Assembly: GCF_030052815.1 (NCBI RefSeq)
Contig: NC_079507.1
Location: 54,757,571 to 54,821,570, forward strand
Direction: 5' to 3'
Length of the DNA stretch: 64,000 nt
DNA from: Hevea brasiliensis
Lineage: Eukaryota; Streptophyta; Magnoliopsida; Malpighiales; Euphorbiaceae
Positions 1-12,359 of the stretch are shown here, piece by piece. The notes under the pieces are model-generated. The model had not been told where the DNA came from. It did no database searches and worked only from the letters and a program-made list of their open reading frames with translations. Made by a program: the position numbers and the translations under genes. Numbering within the stretch: the first letter of the stretch is position 1; each line of letters starts with the position of its first letter.

Positions 1-3000
1 GAAAAATCGGGAATGCAACCCGAACAGGGGTATTGTGGTCATTTGACACCCCAAGTTGTCTTTTGACCTAAATGTCCATTAAAAATAAATAATATTACAC
101 TTGAAAAATATAATGAAAAATTAATTTAGGGGTACCTAATATAAATAGCAAAAATGGAGTTCAAATTAGGTAATTAACATATTTAAACATATAAAATAAT
201 TGATTTTATGTAAGTGGAGCACTATGGGGATTAAATAAATATTATGTGGGACACTTAAGAGCTAAAATGGGCAAAATATTTCATCTTCTTCAACCTTTCA
301 AAAGGGCAGCCGAAACCAAGAATGGAGTTCCTCCATGGACGCATGGGTTAAAGCTTCATGCAAGCTTGATCTAAGCCACTTTCCATGCACCTTCCTTCAT
401 TAAAGTTAATCCTCACACCATAGGCAGTAGATAGGCAACAAGAAAACCAAGTTTTGGAGAGATTTTGAAGAATTTCCAAAGTGGTAAGTTTGTATTTTTG
501 GGTTATTGCTTCATTAAGTTTGTAAGGATGTTATGGGTGTTTGATTTATGAAGAAATTTTTTGAGGTTTGATGTTGAATGTGAAAGTGTACTTTTGGCAG
601 CCATGGAAACACCTTGAAGGCAGTTTATTTGTGATTGTAAATGGTGAATTAAATGATTGATTAAATCTATATTGTGTAGGAAATTATTTGGGTAATGTAC
701 ACTTAGTATATATAAATGTAAAATGAAATTTAAAGCTTGGAAAGTAATGGAATGTAAGTGTACCATTGTGGCAGTTTGCTAACTCTTGAGGAATGTTGGA
801 ATTAATACTTGGTTTATGGAATAATGATATTAAAATGTGTTGGTTGTTATGGCAGTTTGAGTGTATGTATGGTGGTGTGAAGTGGGACATGTAAATGAGC
901 ATGAATTGGTGATTGAATTGTTGTAAATTGAGTTGGACAAATTCTGCACTTTTTGGTGCACATTGAATGTAATTGCAAGCTGCCAAAATGACCTATAATA
1001 TGTTATAAATTATGTTTAGGTTGTGGTACAACCAGAATTGGTTTGAATGTTAAGTTTGGTGAGTGTTAAAAGTGATGCTTGATGTGTATGCAAGAATTTC
1101 AATAAGGCAGTTTGTGTTTTAGGCCTATAACTTTAAATGTGTGGCTCCAATTGGTATGAGACCAATTGGAGGTGAAACTAGGCACAAAATGTGCCAACTT
1201 TCATGAAGAAAGCTTGCCAAAATTCTGCTTGCAAGGTAGCATGAAAAATGACCAAATCCGGATTAAGTGCAAATAAGGCCTGAAAATTGACCATTTAGGC
1301 AGTAGTTAGTGTTTAGGCCATAACTCACTCAAAACAGGTCCAATTGACCTGAAATTTTAACCATGAATAGTTAAGACCCATATCTACAAGTCTTATGAAG
1401 ACACCAAAGCCCAGAAATGACCATAAGCAAGTCAAACAGCTTGCACAAGTTCGGGTCCAAAAACTGGCCGAACCAAAATTGACCTAAAATGACCTAAAGT
1501 GACCAATTTTGATGCAATTTGACCAGCAATAGTAAAATGACCATAACTTGGTCTACATAACTCAGAATGACCTGAAATTTTGCCCCGCGTGCAATAAGAC
1601 ATAGATCTACAAGTTTGTAGTTTTGACCGAAACCCGAAAACCGAGGGAACTAGGTCGTCCGGCTAAATCAAACTAGTATCCCGAAATCCAGCAAATTGCA
1701 AGAAAATGCAGTATACACGGAAATGAATTTGGTAACATGTACCAACCCTAAAAGACTATTGAATGTGACATATTAGTAACATTAAAACCTAATTTACCTA
1801 GAACGCATCGAGGGTCGACATATTAGGTTGACTAAGGAAATAATAGAATTCGATAAATTAATTATTGAACCTTATTCTTAGAGACAGTTTAAATGAGTAC
1901 TGAAACACTTCAAATTGTGTTTCTCAGTTAGCAAAGACTCGAGGAAGGGAAGGAAATCGAGTCGAGCCAAGAGACAGTTATCAGAGGTTTGTGCACAACT
2001 AGTTTTTAACTGATTTTGTTTTGAATATTTCATATGATTAAATGACATATTTTTCTTATGTATTATGTTCAGCAAGCATTGGATTTAATTCAATGGTTAT
2101 TGAAATTGTTATAGTATGATGAATTTAGCTTTGTGAAATGGTGTTTCCACAAGTATTAAGCATTGTTATAGATTGAATAAATTATGTTTTGAAAAATTGT
2201 GATAGAACATGTTTTGAATTGTGATGATAATTTTCATGAAAAAATGCAAATTTATGATTTGAATTGTGATGAGCATAAAAATTATTGGATATTGGAATTG
2301 ACTTTGAATCGAATTATATTGTGATTTATGCTCACTAAAAGGATTGTGATATTGTTTTATATCTCACTATAGATGCTTGACTAGGTTATTACCCGTCTCT
2401 CTCATTTGTTGAGAAGACAATGGAGTTAGTTGTGTTTTGATTACCATGGTACGTGCACAGGCTTAGATTTTCCTCTGATTTGAGGTTAGATCTAAGTTTA
2501 TTTTATCGTTATGGCCCTTGCGGACGAGTTATTATTGTGATGGTACTGTGCACGATGATTCGACCTCCCCGACCATAGAGAGTTAGAATCTGATTCGACC
2601 TCCCCGACCATAGGGAGTTAGAATCACATCGAATATGGCCCTTTCGGATTAGTCTTGCATAGTTAGTGAGATAAAGAATGATTTTTGAGATACAGCATGG
2701 TTTTTGAGATACAGAATGGCTTTTGAATGGTAAAGAATTGTGATTTCAATTATGACTTATGTATAATTGATTTTGTTGGGATTACCTAAATGGTTAGTTA
2801 TGATTTGATAAATTGAATTTCATGATTGAAGTCATTTTATACAAATGATTCACATTATTGGCAATGAATATTTTGAGTTTTAGAATTTGATGAGTATTCA
2901 GATTTCCAAATTATTTACTGTAAATTTTGTCAATGTATATTGTATTATGTTTTAAATTATAGTTGTGCACCACTGAGTTCACCACTCAGCGATAGCTTTG

Positions 3001-3617
3001 TATGCTGTCGCAGGTAAGAAGAGCATAGAGCAGTGAGTAAATTTCTTTGAAGATACATTCAGATCAGCTCCAGGTATATCATAGATATACCCATGTACAT
3101 AGGTTTTGATGTATGCATGTAATAATATGTATGTAAATTATTTGAGCAGTTGTATAAAAACTCTTGTAAAATATTTTGGTATGTAATTAAATGTAAATTA
3201 TTGTAAATGTAAATTTGAGATTTCATTTACTTGAATAGTTTTGTATTATAAATTTTGAGTCTTGTAATCAATGAAATGTTTCTTTATGATGAGAGTAGTT
3301 TGAAAATGAATTGATTGTTTATTGAGAATTGAATTATGAATTGAAATGAAGTTATTGAAGTTGTATTTGAGAAAACATATTGGGAACATTTTCTTTTGCA
3401 GGATTGAAGAACTGTTTTCTCAAAATACAGTCGGCACTTTGCCGAAATTTTGAAAAAATTTTATAACACCAGATTTTAATCTATGACTTAAATTTCCCGA
3501 AAATTGTTTTAAAATCCCTTGTAGTATATTTAATGGATTATCGGTAGGAGAAGTACGGTAGTTCATTAGGTATACTACGGGATCATGTTACATCTTACAG
3601 GGGAGTAGGGTGTGACA
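1..3617 (-). mobile_element. Terminal part of an LTR retrotransposon (right boundary only)
   Basis: The right edge, read on the minus strand, begins TGTCACACCCTACTCC, a typical plant LTR start with the TGT/ACA terminus. It stops exactly where sequence matching the Rab2 5' untranslated region (27901 onward) begins at 3618. The rest is AT-rich, has no long reading frame, and resembles long LTR DNA. The other end lies outside the window, so LTR length, family and target duplication cannot be checked. A Ty3/gypsy origin is a guess from the terminus only. Confidence 0.5.
2557..2625. repeat. Two-copy tandem repeat, 35-bp unit
   Basis: The motif gattcgacctccccgaccat is repeated directly at 2557 and 2592 with one or two mismatches over the unit. 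It lies inside the LTR-like DNA. Confidence 0.8.
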
Positions 3618-3648
3618 CTTGTCGTTTTCACCTCCCTTGTCTTATTCA

Positions 3649-3930
<282 letters not shown>

Positions 3931-4169
3931 GTACATTACCCCGTCCCCCTTCTTCCTTTTCCTTTTTCCATTTTTGTCCATGCTTTTTTATTTTTCTTTA
4001 TAATTTTATTGCTGGTGCTTCAAATTTCATGTGTTTTTTTAATTCATTTATTCATTGATTCAGCAATAAGTTAGGAATTATTTGGAAGTTGGCAACTTTT
4101 TCATAGCTCATTGTCAGTGAACTTGGTCACTGAATTTCAATTTTGGTCACTGAATTTTAATAAGGTTAC

Positions 4170-5101
4170 TAAATTCAACTAAAATCTTTATCTAAACAAT
4201 TTAGGGTGGACTATACGGATTCTCTTTCTACACTCTAAATAATTTTGTATTAAATCCTCTGAAATACTTTTTATGTCATGTACTACTCTCAGTTTAGGTC
4301 TAACTCTTCTTTTCTTTCTATCATCTAACCTACTGTGCACTACTTGTCTAATTGGAGCATTTGTATATCTACGCTTCACATGACCAAACCACTTCAATCT
4401 CTCTTCTCTCAACTTATACTCAATTGGCACCACTCCTACCTTTTCTCTAGTACCCTCGTTACGGAATTTATCTAGTCTAGTATGGCCACTCATCCACCTT
4501 AATATTTTCATCTCCGCAGCTCTTATCTTAGACATATACGACTCCTTCAGTGCCCAACACTCACTACCATATAACATGGCCGGTTGTATGACTGTGCGGT
4601 AAAATTTTCCTTTCAACTTATTGGAAATTTTGCGATCATATAAAACTGCTGTGACACGTCTCCACTTCAACCATCCAGCTTTAATTCTCTGACTAACATC
4701 CTCCTCACATCCCCCATCTACTTGAAGGACTGAGCCGAGATATTTAAAGTGATTACTTTGGGACAGTACCACTTCATCCAAACTAACTCCTTTCCTATCA
4801 CTAGTTCGGCCTTCACTGAACTTGCAATGCATATATTCTGTCTTTGTTCTACTTAACTTAAAGCCCTTTGACTCTAGAGTACTTCTTCAAAGCTCTAGCT
4901 TTCTATTGACTCATTCTCCCGTCTCATCTATCAGAACTATATCATCCACAAACATCATGCACCAAGGGATACTCTCTTGTATATGTTTCGTCAATTCATC
5001 TAAAACTAATGTAAAAGGTAAGGGGTTACAGCTGAACCTTGGTGTAATTCAACTAACTGAGATAGGAAAATCTCTTGTGTCCCCTCCCACTGTGAGCACA
5101 A
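4170..5101 (-). mobile_element. RTE-type LINE, 3' part
   Basis: The minus strand encodes the C-terminal half of an RTE reverse transcriptase polyprotein, with [26 protein letters not shown] and MLYGSECWALKE. It sits at the same Rab2 intron 2 position as the complete element at 28433-31665, next to the same aataaggttac target. It is interrupted at 5101 by an LTR-type element and resumes at 7514. The reading frame is broken downstream. Confidence 0.9.
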
Positions 5102-7513
5102 TGTAGGGGTAGGGCGTGAGGCGAAATATCATCCATTAGAATTATATAAAATGCACCAAGTAATGCCCAGGAAAGATGGTTGAGTCACAATGGTCTCACT
5201 TAAGTACCACCTCCTTAGACAGCATTTCCTAGACATGCACTTCATACAATCCTAATAGAATCAAACCACTGGTAAGTACCGTCTTCCCATAACACTACCA
5301 CGGTACTAAGGATTTATGCCACGAAGGCATAGATAGACAGGAGTCGCCACCCGAGTAATAACCGGGACATATTTAGTGTTTCTTCCGAGGGTCATGGATG
5401 GCAACTTTCTCCTTGCAGAGTTTCCACAACCGTCATTACCATAGCCCAATGTCTAGGTTCGGGATAGTGGGTACGTAAGGGGAAGGTGTTAGGCACCCCT
5501 TACGCCTGGTCTAACCTCGTTAATTCGAGTGCCAGTCCTCTACTAATGTTTCTAGAAGTCTTGTTTATTATTCCTTTATTAAACTTTATCCTAAAAAATG
5601 CAATTCTAATCCTACACACGCAAGTAATTCACAAAAAGGGTTATTGTTTACACACAATTTTCATGCACAAGTAATTCCTATCTATGGGGTTGCTAATTAT
5701 TTAAATGATATTTACCAGATGACTAAAATTAATTTATTATTGGGAATTTAATTTACAAACAAATTCAATTTCAAATAACCCTATGTTTCTATTTAACCTA
5801 ATTAATTAATTTTCACCAAGTTACCCTAAGGATAATTGAACTAAGTTAACTATGTACATGTGTAATTTATTCTAATATCACATAAGTCCCAAACAATCAC
5901 AACCTAATAAAGATTTCTAACATGCAAATTTATTTTACAATTACTAAGTATTAAATTAAATTTATTTTACATGCCAATATTAGTTTAATTTACAAACAAG
6001 ATTAATTTTAATTTACAAAGTATTTATTTAAATTAATTACATGCAAAAGTCAGTTAAATTAAAAACAAAGTTAATTTTTAATTTACCAAATGAAAGTTCT
6101 ATTATTACTACAATTTCATGCCAATGGTTATTCGAGAAGTTTAGAGCTACTTACTTGTTGGTAAATGCAGTTGCCATTGGGGCAAGCTACCCTTAAAAAA
6201 GGGTCTTCTCTTCTAGTATGGCAATGATATCCCTGGCTTACTCCCGTTTAGCTCCATATAAGCTCGGCGCAAATGCCCTATTTGGTACTTACCTTAGGGC
6301 TACTTACCAATTTTGTTTGTAAATAAAAAAAAATAAAGAAAATAAATAAAAATAATAAAAGTACGAGAAACAGAAACTAAATATGTGCAGAGTTGTGTAT
6401 CCCCTCAAATTAAACATGATTACATGATCTATATGAACATATAAAATAAATTGAAGACAAAGAGCATAGAATTAAAATATTGTGTGGCATAGATCTTGAA
6501 AAGAAAACAATAAAAACTGACCTTCCAGAAATCTTATATGAAAATCTTCTTGAAGAAAAAAAAAATAATAAGGAAGAACTCAAAGAGTCTTAAATATCTC
6601 TAAATTTCTTATAATTCTGAATTTTCTCTACCTCTTTCCTCCCATCCTCCCCTTCTTCTCTTCTCTAGTAGGGTATTTATAGGGTTTTGGGAGAGAGGTG
6701 TGATAGGGTTTGGAGTCTTAGGATGATAAAGTTTAGATGACTTGAACAACTACAATTGCGAGTCGAATAAGACTGGGATATGGGTGAGGTGTTTCAACCA
6801 ATAGGAAGACAGAAAAAAATGGAAGGCACCAATAGGGAATGAGGAAGAGGTGTGGTAGGATTTGGAGTCTTAGGATGATAAAGTTTAGATGACTTAAACA
6901 ACAACAATTGCAGAATTCGAATAAGACTGGGATATGGGCGAGGTGTTTCAACCAATAGGAAGACAGGAAAAAATGGAAGGCACCAATAGGGAATGAAGAA
7001 GAGGTGTGGTAGGATTTGGAGTCTTAGGGTGATAAAGTTTAGATGACTTAAACAACTGCGATTGCAGAATTCGAATAAGACTGGGATATGGGTGAGGTGT
7101 TTCAACCAATAGGAAGATAGGAAAAAATGGAAGGCACCAATAGGGAGTGAGGAAGAGAGTGGGGCCAAGGAGGAGAGAGATATTTTGTTATTTTAATTTT
7201 TAGAAAATAATTAAATGGGTCTCATTTAAAATTCCTAACTAGGCTTTCTTAGGCCCATGGAGCCCAATTAAACTTAATTAGATCCATTTAAAAAAACTAC
7301 CCATATTAAATTTAAACAAAATAAAATTTTATTTAAATTTAATTAAATTAATTTTCCCAAAACTTTATTATTATTTTTATTTTTTCAAGATCATGCCACG
7401 AAATTAATAATTCAGCTCAATGCCTCCAATTACATCTTACAGTCATATAATTTTTCATCATCGGGTTTCCCACGGCCTCAATGTACATACTCATCACAAA
7501 ATAAGGGTCTACA
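5102..7513 (-). mobile_element. LTR-type element (solo LTR or non-autonomous) nested in a LINE
   Basis: The element has ends TGTAG...CTACA and is flanked by the 5-bp duplication cacaa (5097-5101 and 7514-7518). The LINE reading continues across the empty site, as the uninterrupted LINE at 29330-29345 shows. On the minus strand it begins TGTAGACCCTTATTTTG. There is no coding capacity and no evident pair of direct LTRs, so a 2.4-kb solo LTR is likely. It contains the motif ggagtcgccac (from 5340) and a ggggaaggtgttaggcacc block (near 5479), found in opposite orientation near 13500-13630. Confidence 0.8.
6700..7165. repeat. Tandem repeat, about 151-bp unit, three copies
   Basis: Units start near 6700, 6852 and 7002 (ggtgtggtagg...ttggagtcttagg) and end with ccaatagggaatgagg. 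They lie inside the LTR-type element. Open frames here are by-products of the repetition. Confidence 0.85.
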
Positions 7514-8043
7514 CACAATAGTAGTTACTCCTTCATATATATCTTTCAACACTTGTATGTACCTAATAGATACCCTCTTTTGTTTTAACACTCTCCATAA
7601 GACATCTCTTGGAGCACTATTATAAGCCTTCTCCAAATCGATAAAAACCATTTGTAGATCTTTGTTCACATCTCTATATTTCTCCATCAAGCTTCTAATG
7701 AGAAAGATCGCTTCCATAGTTGAACGACCGGGCATGAAGCCTAATTGATTGGGAGAGATAGAAGTGTCATGATGTAGTCGATGTTCGACAACTCTCTCCA
7801 TAGCTTCATAGTATGGTTCATGAGTTTAATTTCCCTATAGTTTGAACAACTCTGTATGTCTCCCTTATTTTTAAAAATGGGTACTAAAATACCCCTCCTC
7901 CATTCATTAGGCATTTTCTTTGAATTTAGAATCTTATTAAACAATTTAGTTAACCATGTCACTCTCATATCTCCCAAACATTTCCACACTTCAATTAGTA
8001 TTCCATCGGGTCCACAGGCTTTACCTACTTTCATTCTTTTAAG
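7514..8043 (-). mobile_element. RTE-type LINE, reverse-transcriptase part (continuation)
   Basis: This continues the LINE interrupted at 5101. It encodes RT motifs LGFMPGRSTMEAIFLIRSL, VFIDLEKAYNSAPRDVLW and, further upstream, KVGKACGPDGILIEVWKCLG. It ends abruptly at about 8043, inside the RT coding region. It is joined there to an intron of ESF2 copy 1 through a short shared aagca. Confidence 0.88.
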
Positions 8044-8046
8044 CAT

Positions 8047-8385
8047 TTCGATTTTATTGGTTTCTCTACGTGAAAGCTAATTCTTACTCCGCTGTCCAAA
8101 ATATACACAAATAAGAACACCAAGGAGCTTATTTATAAATTACATGCAAAATTTTATAGGAAAAAAATCATTGCAATTAATTACCAACCTATTTGTTCAC
8201 CATTTAACATATTCGCAACCCTTTTTGCAATGCTCTTATTGGTAAATTCAACCCACTGCAGATTCTGAGACAAGGAGAATCAGTTGATTACTTAAATAGC
8301 AATTTTATGCAATCTTCCTATGTTAAACAAAATCAAAGATACAATGTCAAGTAGGTCGTTATAAACACACACACACACACACACA

Positions 8386-8432
<47 letters not shown>

Positions 8433-9350
8433 AGAGTATCCTAGGAATATTAGTCATTAATTCTATGAAGCTATGTTAAATTGTTTAGCATAAATTTAAT
8501 GACATTTTTCCTTTTAACATACCCTTGAGAGAATTCTTGACCTCGAAATCCACGGCTCTTTTGCGATTTACTCGGCGATGGGATCTGTAGAGTAAAATAA
8601 TGCATTCTCTTTAATTGATTAGCGCTTACTATCACATAACTTGAGGAGGTTTGCTAATATGGCTAATCGTAAAGATGAATAAGAGAAAAAGTTAAGAATT
8701 GAATAGTTATCAATTGGTCACCTTCAGTGCAAGGTAGATCCTCTGTATTTCTCCATATTGGGAAAGAATATGTGAAGCTTTACATGATCCATGTGGGGAG
8801 GATTCGACTTAAGTAGCAAACACCACGCTTGTCACCTTAGCGGCATCCTTTAATCGCTTGCTCTTTATTCTTCTTCTTCTTCTTTTTAAGCCTATTGACC
8901 ATTTCAACATTGGATTTTGGATCCTCTTCTTCTTCCTTGCCTTTTGCGTTTCAATTTTTCCACCTTCATTCTTTGGATTCACCTCTGTGGAAAACCCACT
9001 TTGTATTAACATCTTCCTCTTCATCCTCAGCTTTTACGTAATAATTGCCTTTTGTTTCCTTTACTTTCTTTTCCTCTCACCATTAGATTTTTACTACCTT
9101 CCTTGCTTAAAGAAGCTTCCTCCAACAATTTCTTCTTTATTTTATTTTCCCACTTTCCACCCTCATATCACGACTTGTAAATTCCCTCCACCGGAGGTGT
9201 GTTCATTGATCTCCTGTTCATGCTCGTTTTACACTTTCCTGCGATTGCTTTTTCTTTTTATTCTTCCTACTTGTAGCCCTTTACTTTGGACTTTGGACAC
9301 CCTTCATTCCGAGAACTCGACCCATTAACCTTATATTCTTCATTAGCCAT
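8047..9350 (-). pseudogene. ESF2/ABT1-like pre-rRNA processing factor, decayed copy 1
   Basis: The sequence is homologous to exons 1-3 and introns of the ESF2 genes at 37265-41536 and 59221-63533. Exon 1 starts with ATG at 9350-9348 (MANEEYK). It soon goes out of frame because several bases present in the other copies are missing around 9275-9290 (the gtgcagaa segment), and further small deletions follow. The 5' flank matches copy 4, so this copy kept the native upstream region. It lost everything after intron 3, where it is fused to a LINE. No product is expected. Confidence 0.9.
8364..8429. repeat. (CA)n(GA)n microsatellite
   Basis: This dinucleotide array lies in an ESF2 intron. Related but different arrays occur at the equivalent positions in the other copies (16894-16932, 40532-40562, 62491-62525). 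Confidence 0.95.
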
Positions 9351-10489
9351 TACGCCTAATGAAATAAAATGAAAATACAATCTCACTTGCAGAGAAGGAA
9401 ATATATGCAGATAGTTAAGCTAATACAAACAATTAAATACACTACATTTTTAATATAAAATAAATGAATAAAAATGTGAATTTTCCACATGCATTTGAAT
9501 AAAAAGCAAAACATAAGTAATTATAGGTTTTTTTTTTGTGGGTACAATATAAAGGTGTGAGTTACACATCTACGCTGCTTAATAAAAATTTGAAACTCAA
9601 ACCTTTGACCTAAATTACGCAACTCAATCTATTCTCAATAAAAGAAACTAACAATAGTAAAATTCACAACATATGCTGACCCTTGAATTGTTATAGGTAA
9701 CAGAAATAATTTCAATATAGGAACAAGCACACTTAACGTGTAATCAAAGAGACTCAAATTTATCAGTATTTTCAGCTGAAATATAACATCCAATTCCATG
9801 CAATTAAGCGGATAAAGCCCCAAGATTACCGACATCGCGTGACGATGATTGAGAGGCAAGTGAAGCGGTCTAGGTTTCGTTCCGGCTTCGGTGGCGGGAC
9901 TCAAAGCAAGCTTTTAGTTGCACCGGGCTGTATCGTCTTAGCACTGCATCGGTGCTCCAATGGCATGTAAAAAACCAAAATGAAAAGCCTGGGCTTTCGC
10001 CTTTTAGGTGTCTCTTTATTATTAATTTTTATTTATTTTTTATTTTTTAAAATCACACGAGCAGAGGAAAAGAGTCGAACCTGAGGAAGTTTCTGGAGCC
10101 ATCTGCGGGCCGGGTCCATCTTTGAGTTTTAGCCCCTATCAAATCACCTCCTCTGTCTCAAATTAATGAAATTTTATATTTCGAGTAAAAAAATAAAGCT
10201 GTCTGTTATTTTTATAATTAAAATGAACATATGTGTTTAAATATATTCAATTTTTTATTTTAAATTTAAAATTTTATCTAATATTTAAATTATAGAATTC
10301 TACCTATCTTTTTTGAAAAAATATTATATGTATATTTTAAAAAATTATGATAATTTATAAATTAATTTTTAAAACATTTGAAAAACAAGTCAGTTCATAT
10401 TTAAAAAAAAATAATAAATAATTCAATTTTTAATGTTTAATATCACTAACAAATTAGTTATGCAGATTACATTCACCATTTTAATTCAA
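9351..10489 (-). other. ESF2 copy 1 upstream region and unassigned AT-rich DNA
   Basis: From 9351 to about 9860 the sequence matches the upstream flank of ESF2 copy 4 (63534-64000). A leader or promoter interval is likely there, and 9860-9960 is relatively GC-rich. Beyond about 9970 I recognise nothing; it becomes very AT-rich. Confidence 0.5.
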
Positions 10490-12359
10490 TTTCTATGATC
10501 TATCATAATTCATTTTAATAATGCATAATTAATCGTTTAAAATTAAAAAATTATTCTAAATAATATGTTTTAAATTATTTTTTTAAAATTAATTTTTTAA
10601 AAATTAAGTAATTTAGTTGAAATGAAACTTAATTTTAAATATAATTTTTTAAAATATAGTGTTTTGAGAATAATTATAAATTATAAATTTAAAATATTTA
10701 TGTATGATCATGTATTATGAAAATAAATTATATTAAATCATATAAAATAATATTTTTAATATTTTTTTCATGAAAATCATGTTAAAAATTTTTATAATTA
10801 TTTAATTATTGAAAATATGACTATAAATAAAATAATTTTTTTAGAAATTATAGTAAAATATGTTATTTGTTTTTAATAACTTTTACTATTTACTATTTGA
10901 AAAAAAATATTATTATTTAATTAACTTGTTTTTAATAATTTTATTAAAATAATTATAACTGTGAAAAGATTTTAATCTTTTTACAAAATATATAATTATT
11001 ATATAAAGTAAATAATTATTTAAATGTTTCTCATCATAATATTATATAAATTTTATTTTATTGACACATCGATATGAATATGACAATTCATAGCAAGTTG
11101 GCATTCTTCATACTTTAATTTATATAAAAATAAAACAAAAATTGCACAAAGTGGGGCTTATTGCTTTGTTTTAACTTAAATCAAAATCCACCATCTGTTT
11201 ACAAACCAAAAATTTTCAAATTTTCTTAAATAAATTATATTTTAAATACAAAAACATACAATAAATTATATTTAAGGCTAGAACTATTTTTTTAAAAGAT
11301 AAGTTGACCAAATTATTTAAGAAAAAACATCTTTGATTGATTATAATAATTAACTATATAAAGGAAAACATCATAATTAAAAAAGAAAATTAGCATATGC
11401 ATTATAAAGTAATTAACTTTAAAGGAAAATGACTATTTAGTATAATTAAGAGATTGTTTATTTTATCTTATATAAAAATGTTGAATCAGTTTATAAATTT
11501 TAAAAATAAATTGATTTATTTTGTTTATAATAATTTTTAAATTTATAAATTGAAATTATTAGAAAAAAAAATAAGTTGAAGACCTATCTTTTCATTTTAG
11601 CGCTTACTAAATTTTTTTATATTATCTTCATTTAATTTTGAAAATTTTATCATAAATCTCAATTAATATTTTTTATTAAAATGTGCTTATAAATTATTTT
11701 TTAGTAAACATATTAACTACTTGCAAGTTATATTTATAAGTATTTTAATCAAATGCTATTTTTTCATAAATTAAATCAAACACTCTTTAAGTAGAACCAC
11801 CAAATGCCATTTTAGTAAAGGATCACTCTTGCCATGAACCAGAACCAGACTATACAGGTATGAGACAAATGAAGCTCTTACTCCTTGGTTCTCCATCAAC
11901 TTGAGAGCACAATTGATGATTCAATTCAAAAACAATGAAAAAAACACAAACATGGGAGAAAAAAATGGCAGACAGAATAGGAAAGCTGTAAAGGGATGTA
12001 ATGTAATAATATATCGGTTAAAACTACAAATCCAACAAAGTGCACTGAGTCCCAAACAAGAACCATAAATTCACATCCCCACAACCATTCAAATTACAGG
12101 GATGAACAGCAGTAATATGGTATATCTAATGATTTAACCAGGGATTCTAAATATTCCCATGTAGGTTTTGTATAGGTTTTTTTTTTTTTTTTTTCAAGCA
12201 TTTGAACTAGTGCCCCTGCAAGTGTTAACTGAAAAGGAAAAAATTCCAGTAAGAGATGGTTTCATGTCCTCATATTTGCATCATACATCTAAAGCCAGAA
12301 CAAAAGAGACTCGTTTCTAGTGTTCAAATAATGCTGCCTAAGTGTTCTGCTTTGAATTG
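10490..12359 (-). repeat. Duplicated RGLG 3' flank (copy of 44829-47287)
   Basis: This is near-identical AT-rich DNA ending with the last 40-odd bases of the RGLG final exon (about 12326-12359). The homology stops abruptly at gaattg|taggt. Unlike the copy at 44829-47287 it lacks the 542-bp hAT-type insertion, leaving a single attgcttt near 11160. No complete coding exon is present. Confidence 0.85.

Noticed and set aside
503..986. Short minus-strand frames in the LTR-like region
   Set aside because: Low-complexity AT-rich DNA with no domain or codon signal.
6733..7168. Repeated frames that look like a small repetitive protein
   Set aside because: They are produced by the 151-bp tandem repeat within the LTR-type element; there is no start context or homology.
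9635..9904. 89-codon minus-strand frame upstream of ESF2 copy 1
   Set aside because: It overlaps the probable ESF2 leader region, and copy 4 differs by a base insertion (atatggctgac against atatgctgac) that breaks the frame.
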